Positions 24,715-33,299 of a stretch of DNA of 64,000 nucleotides are shown piece by piece. This DNA comes from Salinigranum marinum (GTDB lineage: Archaea; Halobacteriota; Halobacteria; Halobacteriales; Haloferacaceae). The notes beneath the pieces were generated by a model that was not told the DNA's origin, searched no databases, and worked only from the letters and a program-made list of their open reading frames with translations. Position 1 is the first letter of the stretch, and the number at the start of each line of letters is the position of its first letter. The stretch covers positions 2,787,398 to 2,851,397 of the forward strand of contig NZ_CP100461.1 in NCBI RefSeq assembly GCF_024228675.1. Direction: 5' to 3'. A program made the position numbers and the translations under genes.

Positions 24715-25100
24715 CCGTGTCCGCCGAAACCGAATCCAGACGTCACGAGATCGAGCGACGGAACGAATCGGCGTGTCCGGTCGTCGAGGCGATCGAGCAG
24801 GTCGGAACGCCCTGGCGGATGAACGTCGTCCACGCACTCGAGGGGGGAGAAAAGCGCTTCAACGACCTCAAGCGAGCCACCGGCGCGCGCTCGAAGACCC
24901 TCTCGGACGCGCTCGACGAACTGGTCGAGAACGACGTCGTCGTCCGACGCGTGGAGGAGGACGCCCCCGTCGCCGTCTACTACGCGCTCACGACGAAAGG
25001 CGAGGAGCTCCTCGACGCGCTGTCGGGGCTCGACGACTGGGCCCAGGAGTGGACCGCTGAAGCCGCAGACGGGTCGAGCACCGGTCTTCGAGGACGCTAA
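24711..25100 (+). CDS. HxlR-family transcriptional regulator
   Basis: About 129 residues; start is TTG 24711 (overlapping the upstream TGA as TTGA) or GTG 24717. The HxlR core is clear: ACPVVEAIEQVGTPWRMNVV, GEKRFNDLKRATGARSKTLS recognition helix, and the wing VRRVEEDAPVAVYYALTTKG. HxlR proteins are homodimeric winged helices sensing electrophiles, quinones or redox state via cysteines. Here one Cys (C22 region, ESACPV) is present. Probably controls the co-transcribed flavin reductase. Confidence 0.88.
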   Translation: MTVSAETESRRHEIERRNESACPVVEAIEQVGTPWRMNVVHALEGGEKRFNDLKRATGARSKTLSDALDELVENDVVVRRVEEDAPVAVYYALTTKGEELLDALSGLDDWAQEWTAEAADGSSTGLRGR

Positions 25101-25227
25101 CGGTCCCGGCTCGGCGGCAGTGGCGCGGTCGATCGGATCGAGGAGCGACGGTTCCCCCAGCAGTTCTGAGACGGATCATAGATGTATGCGGCGGTGTTGG
25201 GTACCCACGTGGGAGGAACGTGCTCTC

Positions 25228-25866
25228 GTGAGTAGTCTCGTCACGCCGTTCGTTCACGGACTCCTCTTGGCAGGCGGGCTCATCGTCGCCCTCGGCCCGC
25301 AGAACGTCTTCGTCTTCCAGCAGGGGACGCTCCAGCCGCGCCTGCGGGACGCCGCGCCGACCGTGGTCACGGCCGGCGTCGCGGACACGGTCCTCGTGGT
25401 GCTCGCGGTCTCCGGCGTCTCGCTGGTCGTGCTGCGGTACGGGTGGCTCCAGACCGTGCTGTTCGGCGTCGGGGTCGTGTTTCTCGTCTACGTCGGGTGG
25501 GCGATCCTGACCTCCCCACGGCTGGCGCTCGATCCCGAGAACACCACGTCCCTCGGACCGCGGCGACAGATCAGCTTCACGGCCGGGGTGTCGCTGCTCA
25601 ACCCTCACGCGATACTGGACACGATCGGCGTGATCGGAACGAGCGCGCTCGCGTACGACGACCGTGGCAAGGCCGCGTTCACTGCGGCGTGTCTGTTCGT
25701 CTCGTGGACGTGGTTCGTCGGTCTCGCGGTCGCCGGCTCGAAGGTGTCCGTCGAGGACGGCGGTCGGCGGTGGACGAGATACGTCAACCCCATCGCGGCG
25801 GCGGTCGTCTGGCTCGTCGCACTGTACATGGGGTGGCAGTTCGCCACGGCGGTTGGTGTGGTGTGA
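25228..25866 (+). CDS. LysE/ArgO-family amino acid exporter
   Basis: 212 residues from GTG 25228, preceded by a GGAGG ribosome-binding site at 25212-25216; the ATG at 25186 would put that site inside the gene. Six membrane helices. Family motif LIVALGPQNVFVFQQGTLQP and GVSLLNPHAILDTIG (the second LysE signature with Asn-Pro-His). Exports basic amino acids (Lys/Arg) at the cytoplasmic membrane. An out-of-frame 17-codon ORF (25182-25235) overlaps the start. Confidence 0.88.
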   Translation: MSSLVTPFVHGLLLAGGLIVALGPQNVFVFQQGTLQPRLRDAAPTVVTAGVADTVLVVLAVSGVSLVVLRYGWLQTVLFGVGVVFLVYVGWAILTSPRLALDPENTTSLGPRRQISFTAGVSLLNPHAILDTIGVIGTSALAYDDRGKAAFTAACLFVSWTWFVGLAVAGSKVSVEDGGRRWTRYVNPIAAAVVWLVALYMGWQFATAVGVV

Positions 25867-26390
25867 GACGACCGCCGTGGTCGACGTGGACGAATATTTA
25901 GAAGTAGATTCTCAAAAATTCTAGGGACGGAGAACTGCAAACCGCATTTCGGGCGAAACATCCCAGTGTCGGCGAGACAGAGACACCGACCGTGCACCGG
26001 GGTTGGGGAACAACGCGGATTCCCTCGCCCGTGACGAACGAGAACGGGTATCGGCGCGTCGACGCGGTCCTCGACGTCCGGCAGCGAACTGGGGACTGTG
26101 GCCGCCTCGTACAGTTCGACGACGAGTGACCGGAGGCGGGACTCACGACTGTCTCGTCGGGACGAACGCCGATCGAGAGAACTCGGAGGCGATCGACCGC
26201 GATCGGACGGCGATGCGCTGGCGCCGCCGCACACGCGGGCCCACGACGACCAGACCGCCCGGTTCGGTGGCGCGTCCCCGAGAACAGGGTCCAGGGGTCG
26301 ATCGACGCCCCTTCTCTCCCCGGACTGTCGACGCGGGCGACGAATAGAGAGCCGCGTTCGCGAGACGGTCTACCGACACAATGGCGAGTA

Positions 26391-26486
26391 ATGAATTACG
26401 AAGCATCGGATGACGTCATCCACGAACTGTGCGGCGTGCTAGCGAAAGACGATATCACGCACCGTGTGTTCAACGTGATCGAATAA
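26391..26486 (+). CDS. Possible 31-residue protein or gene remnant
   Basis: ATG 26391 begins MNYEASDDVIHELCGVLAKD and ends ...HRVFNVIE at TAA. The composition is acidic and protein-like, unlike the surrounding frames, but it is short, has no recognised family and lies alone. It may be the start of a lost gene. Confidence 0.25.
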   Translation: MNYEASDDVIHELCGVLAKDDITHRVFNVIE

Positions 26487-26641
26487 GCGTTCGTCTCGGT
26501 TGCCGACGACCACCACACGCTGGTCGGCGGTTCGCGACCGTTTCAGCCCGATTCGACTCGAGTCCGACCACCGCACCGGGTGAGTCGAACCGTGAGAGTG
26601 GGAAAGACGAGGGTTTCGACCGAGGTGACAGACCTCGCGAG

Positions 26642-26664
26642 TTTGTTCGACTAGGTCGAACAAA
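26642..26664. promoter_or_regulatory. Palindrome P1 (candidate IclR operator)
   Basis: TTTGTTCGAC - TAG - GTCGAACAAA is a perfect 10-bp inverted repeat with a 3-nt spacer. Similar sites are at 26943-26965 and 32618-32634. It lies in non-coding DNA upstream of the aryl-alcohol-type dehydrogenase gene. Confidence 0.6.
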
Positions 26665-26942
26665 AGAGAACGCACCGCGCGTGTGCCGGTGACCAGAGTC
26701 GAGAGCCACCGGACGAGACGAGTGAACCGGTCGACGGGTGGCAATATAGTGTGTCGGCGGCGCGACCGTGTTGCGACCTCTCCGGTCGGGAGCACGGCCC
26801 GACCGACCGGTCGCACCGGAGGAACGTCGTTACAAACGTATGAGCGTAAGGTGTGTGCGGCTCGTTCGGTGGAATCGCCCGACGTGATACTCGTAGACAC
26901 GGTTACCGATCGCGCGGGTGGGTGTCTCGCTCGGTCACTCCG

Positions 26943-26965
26943 TTTGTTCGACGTGGTTGAACAAA
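26943..26965. promoter_or_regulatory. Palindrome P2 (candidate IclR operator)
   Basis: TTTGTTCGAC - GTG - GTTGAACAAA, one mismatch from perfect symmetry and the same 23-nt layout as P1. It lies ~180 nt before ATG 27147. Confidence 0.6.
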
Positions 26966-27146
26966 TCCGATCGTCAACCCAGGCTCCCGGTCCTCACGGT
27001 CACGGGAGTGTCGGGATGGTCCCCCGTGACCTCGGGGATAGCGGGCAGTTCGATCGGGGATACCCCCGTCGCTGGCCCGAGGCCGCCCACCCGCACGTCG
27101 ACAGAACAGCTAAGTAACAGGTGTCGAATGTCTATCATCGAAGACA

Positions 27147-28259
27147 ATGCAAATTCAAGCAGCGGTCGTCGAGGAGGAGGGTGGAGCGTTCGAGATACAG
27201 ACGCTCGAACTGGACGAGGAACCGCGTTCGGACGAGGTACTCGTCCGGGTCGTCAGCGCCGGGGTCTGTCACACGGATCTCTCGACGGCGGAGAACTTCT
27301 ACGGGACGCCGTTCCCGATGGTGCTCGGACACGAGGGGGCAGGTGTCGTCGAGGCGGTGGGCGACGACGTGACGGACGTCGAGGTGGGTGACCACGTCGC
27401 GATGAGCTACGACTTCTGCGGCGAGTGTCGCAACTGCCTCAGCGGGCGGATCCCGTACTGCGAGAACCTCTACGAACACAACTTCCTCGGAGGACGCACC
27501 GAGGACGGATCCAGTCCGCTCTCGCGCGACGGCGAGCGGATCAACGGAGTGTACTTCTCGCAGTCGTCGTGGGCGACACACTCGATCGCCAACGAACGGA
27601 ACGTCGTGAAGGTCGACCCGGAGATCCCACTCGAGATCGTCGGGCCGCTCGGCTGTGGCATCCAGACCGGGGCGGGCGCGGTGATGAACGCCCTCGAACC
27701 GGAGGCGGGCTCGTCCGTCGCCGTCTTCGGCGTCGGCTCGGTCGGGATCAGTTCCGTGATGGCGGCCGCACACGTCACCGGCTGTACGGACGTCATCGCC
27801 GTCGACCTGAACGACGACCGGCTGGCGAAGGCCGCGGAGCTCGGTGCCACACACACGATCAACCCCGAGGAGGAGGAACCGGTCGACGCGATCCACGAGA
27901 TCACCGGCGGCGGTGCCGACTACTCGTTGGAGACGACCGCCGTCCCCGAGGTCCTCCGGCAGGCCGTCGAGTGTACGCGGATCCCCGGCGAGTGCGGGCT
28001 GATCGGCGCGGCACCGGCCGGCACGGAAGTCAGCCTCGACATGCACACGTTCCACTTCGGCCACAAGCTCAGGGGGATCATCGAGGGCGACGCGGTTCCC
28101 GAACTGTTCATCCCGACGCTGCTCGACCTCTGGCAGCAGGGCCGGTTCCCCTTCGACGAGATCGTCACGAAGTACGAGTTCGGCGAGCTCCACGAGGCGA
28201 TCGAAGACGCCGAGGAGGGGACCACGATCAAACCGGTGTTGCAGATGGACAGTCCGTGA
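27147..28259 (+). CDS. Zinc-dependent aryl/class III-like alcohol dehydrogenase
   Basis: 370 residues, medium-chain dehydrogenase. Catalytic-zinc ligands in VVSAGVCHTDLS (Cys) and LGHEGAGVVEAVGDDV (His-Glu), structural-zinc lobe CGECRNCLSGRIPYCENLY, and the nucleotide fold VAVFGVGSVGISSVMAAAHV followed by the acidic VDLNDDRL (NAD preference). The long ~20-residue insertion after the zinc lobe is typical of benzyl alcohol/class III-like enzymes. Preceded by the palindromes P1 and P2, and opposite the CoA transferase gene at its 3' side. Confidence 0.9.
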   Translation: MQIQAAVVEEEGGAFEIQTLELDEEPRSDEVLVRVVSAGVCHTDLSTAENFYGTPFPMVLGHEGAGVVEAVGDDVTDVEVGDHVAMSYDFCGECRNCLSGRIPYCENLYEHNFLGGRTEDGSSPLSRDGERINGVYFSQSSWATHSIANERNVVKVDPEIPLEIVGPLGCGIQTGAGAVMNALEPEAGSSVAVFGVGSVGISSVMAAAHVTGCTDVIAVDLNDDRLAKAAELGATHTINPEEEEPVDAIHEITGGGADYSLETTAVPEVLRQAVECTRIPGECGLIGAAPAGTEVSLDMHTFHFGHKLRGIIEGDAVPELFIPTLLDLWQQGRFPFDEIVTKYEFGELHEAIEDAEEGTTIKPVLQMDSP

Positions 28260-28584
28260 CCGGCGACGGTCGGGACCGGAGAAGAGGTCAGGCCGCGGAA
28301 CCACTCACCGCTGATCCCGACGGTCCGCCGGCGACGTGAAAAAGGTTATATCCACGTGGCGAAACGTGAATGACGCCGTCGACAAAGAGCGCTCACCATC
28401 CCCTGATACGGATCTCACCTCGGGTGGCATTCGTTCGAGTCGGGGGTCACGCGTTCTCGACGGTGGCCGGGCGGACCCCCCGTGCTTTCCCCCCCCCATT
28501 CTCCGTCCGGTTCCGCCGAACTGACGAGCGCGTCGGCGCGTCAGCGCGCGTCGTCTGATACCACCGAAACCGTTCAGTCGTGGG
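28260..28584. other. Convergent intergenic spacer
   Basis: 325 bases between the 3' ends of the dehydrogenase and the CoA transferase. Contains an AT-containing TATA-like AGGTTATATCC near 28343, and a GC-rich imperfect hairpin GACGAGCGCG…CGCGCGTCGTC (28523-28556) that could terminate transcription. No gene is credible. Confidence 0.5.
28523..28556. terminator. GC-rich hairpin, possible bidirectional terminator
   Basis: GACGAGCGCG pairs imperfectly with CGCGCGTCGTC across a ~12-nt loop, 29 nt beyond the stop of the CoA transferase gene and also downstream of the dehydrogenase. No clear T-run follows, so function is tentative. Confidence 0.3.
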
Positions 28585-30039
28585 TCACTGATCCATCCAA
28601 TCGTACGCGACAGTGAGGTCGTGTGGCACGTGTCCGTCCCGCTTGGTCGCGTGGTCGAGATACGACCGGAGCCGGTCGCGGTAGTCGGGATGCGCACACC
28701 GTTCGATGAGGCGCTCCGCCCGCTCGACGGGGCTCAGCCCGCGGAGGTCCGCGACGCCGTGTTCCGTCACCACGACCGACACGTCGTGTTCGGTCTGGTC
28801 AACGTGGGAGACCGCGGGCACCACCCGGGAGACGTCGCCGTCGGCGGCGGTCGAGGGAAGCGCCGTGATCGAGAACAGTCCGTTGCGGTTGAAGTCGCCG
28901 CTGCCGCCGATCCCGTTCAGCAGTTCGGTCCCGCCGACGTGCGTCGAGTTCGCGTTGCCGTAGAGGTCGACCTCGACGGCGCTGTTGACCGCGACGACGC
29001 CGAACCGGTCGATCAGTTCCGCACGGTTCGAGACGCTGGCGGGCCGGAGCACGACGCCGTCGCTGTACCGTTCCGTGTCCGCGAACAGCCGCTCTTGGCC
29101 CTCCGTCGACAGCGCCAGCGACGTGGCGCTCGCGGCGTCGAGCGTGCCGTCGTCGACGAGGTCGAGGAGGCCGTCCTGGATGACCTCCCCGAAGTAGTCG
29201 AGCCGTCGGCCGTCGGCGTCGAACGACGATAGCGCACCCATCAGCGCGTTGCCCATGCTTCCGACGCCGAACTGGAGGCGGATGGTCGTCTCCAGCGCCG
29301 GGTTGCGCTCGCACTCTTCTTCGAGGAAGCGGCGGAAGTTGGCGGCGATGGTCCGGTCCGCTGCGGTCGGTTCCCGAAAACTGTACGGCGTGTCCGGAGC
29401 GGTGGTCTCGACGACCGCGACGAGCTTTTCCGGGGAGAACCGGATCCGGGCGTCCCCGATCCGGTCGCCCGGGCCCGACAGATCGATCGGCTCTCGATCC
29501 GGCGGCAGACCGGGACGAAAGACGTCGTGGAGCGCCGCGAGCTCGCGCGGCTGGCCGTGGTTCACCTCGACGATGACCTGGTCCGCGGCCGCGACGTACG
29601 CCGGCGTGTGGCCGATCGACGTCGAGGGGATCAGCCAGCCGGGGCCGGCCGCGACCGCCTCGACGACCGCGGTGTCGGCGTCGACGAACCCGCCGAGTTC
29701 GACCTGTTCGCCGAGCCGCGAGATGTGGGTGTCGTGAAAGGCGATGGTGCGTTCGTTGATCGCCGTCCGCGACGCCGCGTGCCCCTGGAACGGGTAGCGC
29801 CGGGCGATCGCGCCGGCCTCGACCAGATCCCCGTCGATCTGTTCGCCGGCACTGCCCCCCGAGACGACGGTCAACGCGAGGTCCCGTCCGCTCGCGGCGA
29901 GCGCTTCCGGCACGGCTTTGGGGTTGCCGACGCTCCCGAACCCGCTCACGACGAGCGTGTCGGTGTCGCCGACGTGGTCCGCCGCGGTGTCGGCCGAGAC
30001 GACCGGGAGGTCGCCGACGAGGCGGGAGCCGTCGGTCAT
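28585..30039 (-). CDS. Acetyl-CoA hydrolase/transferase family protein (Cat1/ACH1-like)
   Basis: 484 residues, full length for the family. N-terminal Rossmann-like DTLVVSGFGSVGNPKAVPEA, the N-domain SIGHTPAYVAAADQVIVEVN, and the C-domain with RLQFGVGSMGNALMGAL and ...ANSTHVGGTELLNGIGGSGDFNRN. The catalytic Glu of family I CoA transferases falls in the EVDLYGN region. It transfers CoA between acyl-CoA and an acid (acetate, succinate, propionate) or hydrolyses it. Its ATG overlaps the stop of a 66-codon ORF. Together with the two dehydrogenases it suggests alcohol/acid catabolism. Confidence 0.88.
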   Translation of the reverse strand: MTDGSRLVGDLPVVSADTAADHVGDTDTLVVSGFGSVGNPKAVPEALAASGRDLALTVVSGGSAGEQIDGDLVEAGAIARRYPFQGHAASRTAINERTIAFHDTHISRLGEQVELGGFVDADTAVVEAVAAGPGWLIPSTSIGHTPAYVAAADQVIVEVNHGQPRELAALHDVFRPGLPPDREPIDLSGPGDRIGDARIRFSPEKLVAVVETTAPDTPYSFREPTAADRTIAANFRRFLEEECERNPALETTIRLQFGVGSMGNALMGALSSFDADGRRLDYFGEVIQDGLLDLVDDGTLDAASATSLALSTEGQERLFADTERYSDGVVLRPASVSNRAELIDRFGVVAVNSAVEVDLYGNANSTHVGGTELLNGIGGSGDFNRNGLFSITALPSTAADGDVSRVVPAVSHVDQTEHDVSVVVTEHGVADLRGLSPVERAERLIERCAHPDYRDRLRSYLDHATKRDGHVPHDLTVAYDWMDQ

Positions 30040-30236
30040 CGTCGTGCTGGGTGCGTCCGGACGTCTCCGAGCCGGTCGTGCGGTCGGGTCGCAATCGCGT
30101 CCCGGACGCCGCCGGTCTCGGTCCGTGCGGGCAGGCGTGTGTCCACGTCGCTCTCGAACTCGTCGACGTCCTGTCCATCCCGCCAGCGTGCGACGCTGGG
30201 GTCGTGTTCGGTGTCTGTGTCAGTCATGTCTGTCAT
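30036..30236 (-). CDS. 66-residue ORF translationally coupled to the CoA transferase
   Basis: Starts MTDMTDTDTEHDPSVARWRD and is acidic in its first 35 residues, then Arg-rich. The TGA (30036-30038) overlaps the next ATG (30037-30039) as ATGA. Haloarchaeal-like composition and perfect coupling favour a real small gene, but I recognise no domain. It could also be an upstream leader peptide. Confidence 0.45.
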   Translation of the reverse strand: MTDMTDTDTEHDPSVARWRDGQDVDEFESDVDTRLPARTETGGVRDAIATRPHDRLGDVRTHPARR

Positions 30237-30307
30237 CGAGGGCGTGCCAGTGCGCCGGACTGGGCGGGGCCATCTCCTGCTAACACGTACTCTCGCTCCA
30301 GCCAGTA

Positions 30308-30319
30308 TAACAGTTGTTA
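30308..30319. promoter_or_regulatory. Short palindrome between divergent genes
   Basis: TAACA-GT-TGTTA lies between the minus-strand CoA transferase unit (start 30236) and the plus-strand dehydrogenase (start 30435). It could be an operator serving both; only the symmetry and place support this. Confidence 0.35.
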
Positions 30320-30434
30320 CACCGCGCCGCGGCAGCGGGTCGTCTCGGCGGCCGCCGAACCGCCGTGTGAGCGGTACTACCACCACCTCACCGGTACCTT
30401 GATTACGAGCGCTGGTCTGCGTTCGAGCGGGACG

Positions 30435-31535
30435 ATGACAACCAGTGGCAAACTCGTCTATCTCGAAGCGCCGGAACGCCTCTCGATCAAGGAGTTCCCG
30501 CTTCCGACGCCTGAGACCGGAGCCGTCCTCACGGAAGTCGAGCGGGCTAACGTCTGCGGCTCCGAACTCCATATCTGGCAGGGCTACCACCCCCAGGTCA
30601 AAGAGGGAGTGCTCGGTCACGAAGCGCTCTGTCGCGTCGCCGAACTGGGCGACGGCGTCGAGACCGACTACGCCGGCCAACCGATCGCCGAGGGCGACCT
30701 CATCGCGCCGGTGTACTACCTGACCTGTCAGCGCTGTGCGGCCTGCCAGCGCGGGCAGTTCAACCTCTGTGAGAACGCCTACGAGTACTGGTCGAAGCCG
30801 CCGGAAGAGCCCCCGCACTTCCACGGGACGTTCGCCAGCCACTACTACATCCACCCCGAGCAGTACTTCTACAAGGTGCCCGACGGCCTCCCGCCGAACG
30901 TCGCCGCCGGCGCGAACTGCGCCCTCTCGCAGGTGCTGTTCGGGATCGACGAGGTCGGCGTCTCCCAGGGCGACACGGTCGTCGTCCAGGGTGCGGGCGG
31001 TCTCGGACTCAACTCGGTCGCCGTCGCGAACGAACGCGGGGCCGAGACGATCGTCATCGAGGGGGTCGACGGACGCCTCGATCGGGCGGCGGCGTTCGGT
31101 GCCGATCACCTGATCGACTTCCGCGAGTACGACACCGTCGAGGCGCGGGTCGAGCGTGTGCACGAACTCACCGACGGGGAGGGCGCGGACGTCGGCATCG
31201 AGGTCGCGGGCGTTCCGTCGGCGTTCGCCGAAGGCGTCCAGCTGGTCAGAAACGGCGGCCAGTACCTGGAGATGGGGAACCTCAACCCGGGTCACACGAC
31301 CGAGTTCGACCCCGGACGGTTCACCCGTAGCGGGGTCACGATCCACGCCGTCGTCCGCTACCACCCCTGGTACCTCCGCAAGGCGCTGTCGTTCCTCGAC
31401 GACCACGTGGACGACTACCCGTACGACGACCTCATCGACGCACACTACGACCTGGTCGACGTCGAGGAGGCGCTCCACGCCTCGGAGGATCGAACTGTCA
31501 CCCGTGCCACGCTACTCCCGGACCACAGCCACTGA
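30435..31535 (+). CDS. Zinc-dependent medium-chain dehydrogenase
   Basis: 366 residues from ATG 30435. Zinc ligands in ERANVCGSELHIWQGYHPQV and LGHEALCRVAELGDGV, structural-zinc lobe LTCQRCAACQRGQFNLCENAY, Rossmann segment VVVQGAGGLGLNSVAVANER followed by IEGVDGRL (acidic after beta-2, NAD type). An HFHGTFASHYYIHPEQ insertion resembles that of alcohol/threonine dehydrogenase-like MDR proteins. Extended upstream frames are rejected as they read through the promoter region. Downstream gene is the convergent IclR regulator. Confidence 0.88.
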   Translation: MTTSGKLVYLEAPERLSIKEFPLPTPETGAVLTEVERANVCGSELHIWQGYHPQVKEGVLGHEALCRVAELGDGVETDYAGQPIAEGDLIAPVYYLTCQRCAACQRGQFNLCENAYEYWSKPPEEPPHFHGTFASHYYIHPEQYFYKVPDGLPPNVAAGANCALSQVLFGIDEVGVSQGDTVVVQGAGGLGLNSVAVANERGAETIVIEGVDGRLDRAAAFGADHLIDFREYDTVEARVERVHELTDGEGADVGIEVAGVPSAFAEGVQLVRNGGQYLEMGNLNPGHTTEFDPGRFTRSGVTIHAVVRYHPWYLRKALSFLDDHVDDYPYDDLIDAHYDLVDVEEALHASEDRTVTRATLLPDHSH

Positions 31536-31568
31536 CTCCGATCGAGGGGAGGCCGAGCCGGTGGCGAC

Positions 31569-32336
31569 TCACGAGAACCGGATGTTGAGTTCGATCTCGT
31601 TGACGACGCCCAGGATCTCGTTCGGGATCTCCTGCTCGATCCGCTCACCCCTGAGCCGGTTGGAGGGGCCGCTGACGCTGATCGCGCCGATCACCTCCTC
31701 GTCGGGTTTCAGCACGGGGACGCCGACGGCTCGGAGCCCGGCCGTGCTCTCCTCGTAGTTGTGGGCGTAGCCGTCGGCTCTGATCTCTTCGAGCACCCGC
31801 CAGAACTCGTCCGCGTCGGTGATCGTGTTGTCCGTCCGATCCGGGAGCCCGACGTCGGAGAGGATCGCTTCGACACGCTCGCGCGGCATGAACGCGAGGA
31901 TGGCCTTGCCGGCCGAGATCGCGTTGAGCGGGACGCGGTTACCGGTCCCCGAGTCGGTCTCGACGGCGTTCGGCCCCACCGCCCGGTAGACGTAGACGCC
32001 GTGCCCGTGGTCCTCAACGATGAACTGGGCCCGTTCGCCCGTCGTCTGGGCCAGTTCGTCCACCTTCTCCTTGATGAATCGGTAGCCGGGGATCCGATCC
32101 CTGACCACCGTCCCCAAGTAGAGGTGCTTCAGTCCGAGCCGGTACTGGCCGTCCTCGTTCACGACGTACTCCTCGTCGTGTAAGGTCTGCAGATGCGCGT
32201 GCACCGTGCTCTTCGGCATGTCGAGCCGGTCCGACAGCGTCGTCACCCCCGCTCTGTGGAGCTCGGCGAGCTCTTCGATGATCGACAGCAACTTCACGTC
32301 GGAACGGATCCCCCCGCCGTTGCTTCGTGACGACAT
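31569..32336 (-). CDS. IclR-family transcriptional regulator
   Basis: 255 residues. N-terminal winged helix VKLLSIIEELAELHRAGVTT, LSDRLDMPKSTVHAHLQTLH, and C-terminal effector domain with YVYRAVGPNAVETDSGTGNR, PLNAISAGKAILAFMP and GYAHNYEESTAGLRAVGVPV. TATA-like GGTATAAG (complement of 32361-32368) lies ~29 nt before ATG 32336, so the mRNA is leaderless. It most likely controls the adjacent dehydrogenases and CoA transferase in response to an aromatic or organic acid. The GTTCGAC-type palindromes are its candidate operators. Confidence 0.9.
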   Translation of the reverse strand: MSSRSNGGGIRSDVKLLSIIEELAELHRAGVTTLSDRLDMPKSTVHAHLQTLHDEEYVVNEDGQYRLGLKHLYLGTVVRDRIPGYRFIKEKVDELAQTTGERAQFIVEDHGHGVYVYRAVGPNAVETDSGTGNRVPLNAISAGKAILAFMPRERVEAILSDVGLPDRTDNTITDADEFWRVLEEIRADGYAHNYEESTAGLRAVGVPVLKPDEEVIGAISVSGPSNRLRGERIEQEIPNEILGVVNEIELNIRFS

Positions 32337-32617
32337 GACCGCTCGTACTGCGGCCAGTCACTTATACCGTCCGCTCACGTCGAACGGCGTCGTCGTCGCC
32401 GGCCCGCGGGATCGAACAGCCCCTGATTCCACCACACGGCTGCTCGTTCGAACCGCGAGCCGCGACAACGTATCGTGTCGCCTTGTGTCGGATCTCTGCG
32501 GAACCGCGTGTTCGCTATCCGAGGATCGCCCCTGTGACCGACCGAGATTCGTCGGCCGTCAGTGACACGTCGCGAGCCGTCTTCCCCGCTCATCGCGGCG
32601 TCTCTGACGTGGATATC

Positions 32618-32634
32618 GTTCGACCTGATCGAAC
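32618..32634. promoter_or_regulatory. Palindrome P3 (candidate IclR operator)
   Basis: GTTCGACCTGATCGAAC: 7-bp arms with one mismatch and a 3-nt spacer, same layout as P1 and P2. It lies about 250 nt upstream of the IclR promoter. Confidence 0.5.
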
Positions 32635-33181
32635 ACTCGCCAGGACGTCGACGTGCGGAGCCTGCTCCCGTCACCGGACACCACTGCCCGACGTGGCCGT
32701 AGTATTTGTATCCAGTCAGTTTTTGATTCATTCTGTGAGAAGAATAAATACGGTCACCGACTCGTAAATGGGAGGATCGACGACGTTCGAGGCGGTCAGC
32801 GTGGCAGGATCCACTGATTGGACGGTTCTGTTCCGTTCCCCTGCTTCGTCTCCCGCGCATCCACTGTTATTCCGTGGTCCGCCCGAAAAAAGGCTTCTTC
32901 CGGCTTTTTAAGTCGTCTGAGCCGTATTTGACCGTCGGGACGACGGCTCCGGTCACGACTGGCCCGACCAGATATATTTGAAATAATAGATACCTGTCGA
33001 ACTGATAATTTGCGTACTGACTGGGTGGGTGGTATCCCTCCGACGACGGAGCGGGGACCGGCGAGATCCTGCCAGTCGTTCACGGGGCCATCGACGCTTT
33101 GAGGAGAGTCGGCCGTCCCGCGTCGCCCTCGTGTCGGTACCGACGCGGGACGGCTGACCCGGACCGCGCCTCGGTCGTTCC

Positions 33182-33251
33182 GGCCGATCGAGACAGTCGC
33201 TCCGCGAGATCGTTCAGGCCGATCGAGACAGTCGCTCCGCGAGGTCGTTCA
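33182..33251 (+). repeat. 35-nt tandem repeat, two units
   Basis: Units 33182-33216 and 33217-33251 differ at one position (GCGAGATCG versus GCGAGGTCG); a third unit begins GGCCGATG at 33252. Directly upstream of the SOUL gene promoter region. Confidence 0.8.
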
Positions 33252-33299
33252 GGCCGATGCTGAAGGCGATTTTTGCCCGATGCGGTCGTGTACGCCCGT

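Larger units (their letters stand above)
25867..27146. other. 1.3-kb intergenic region with two palindromes
   Basis: No convincing gene on either strand; the longer frames here are Arg/Ser-rich shadows. Holds palindromes at 26642-26664 and 26943-26965, a possible 31-codon ORF (26391-26486), and an AT-rich patch at 25895-25920 that may end LysE transcription. The length is unusual for this genome and suggests a lost gene. Confidence 0.6.
32337..33299. other. 960-base intergenic region
   Basis: No gene recognised on either strand. Contains palindrome P3 (32618-32634), an AT-rich tract at 32960-33020 (ATATATTTGAAATAATAG) and a 35-nt tandem repeat (33182-33251). It may contain an unrecognised RNA or be gene debris. 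Confidence 0.5.

Noticed and set aside
25605..26234. 209-codon minus-strand frame overlapping LysE and the following spacer
   Set aside because: Arg/Ser-rich composition, no domain, and it overlaps a clear membrane protein gene.
30036..31478. 480-codon minus-strand frame opposite the dehydrogenase
   Set aside because: Only its last 66 codons, beyond the dehydrogenase, look like a real small gene; the rest is a shadow.
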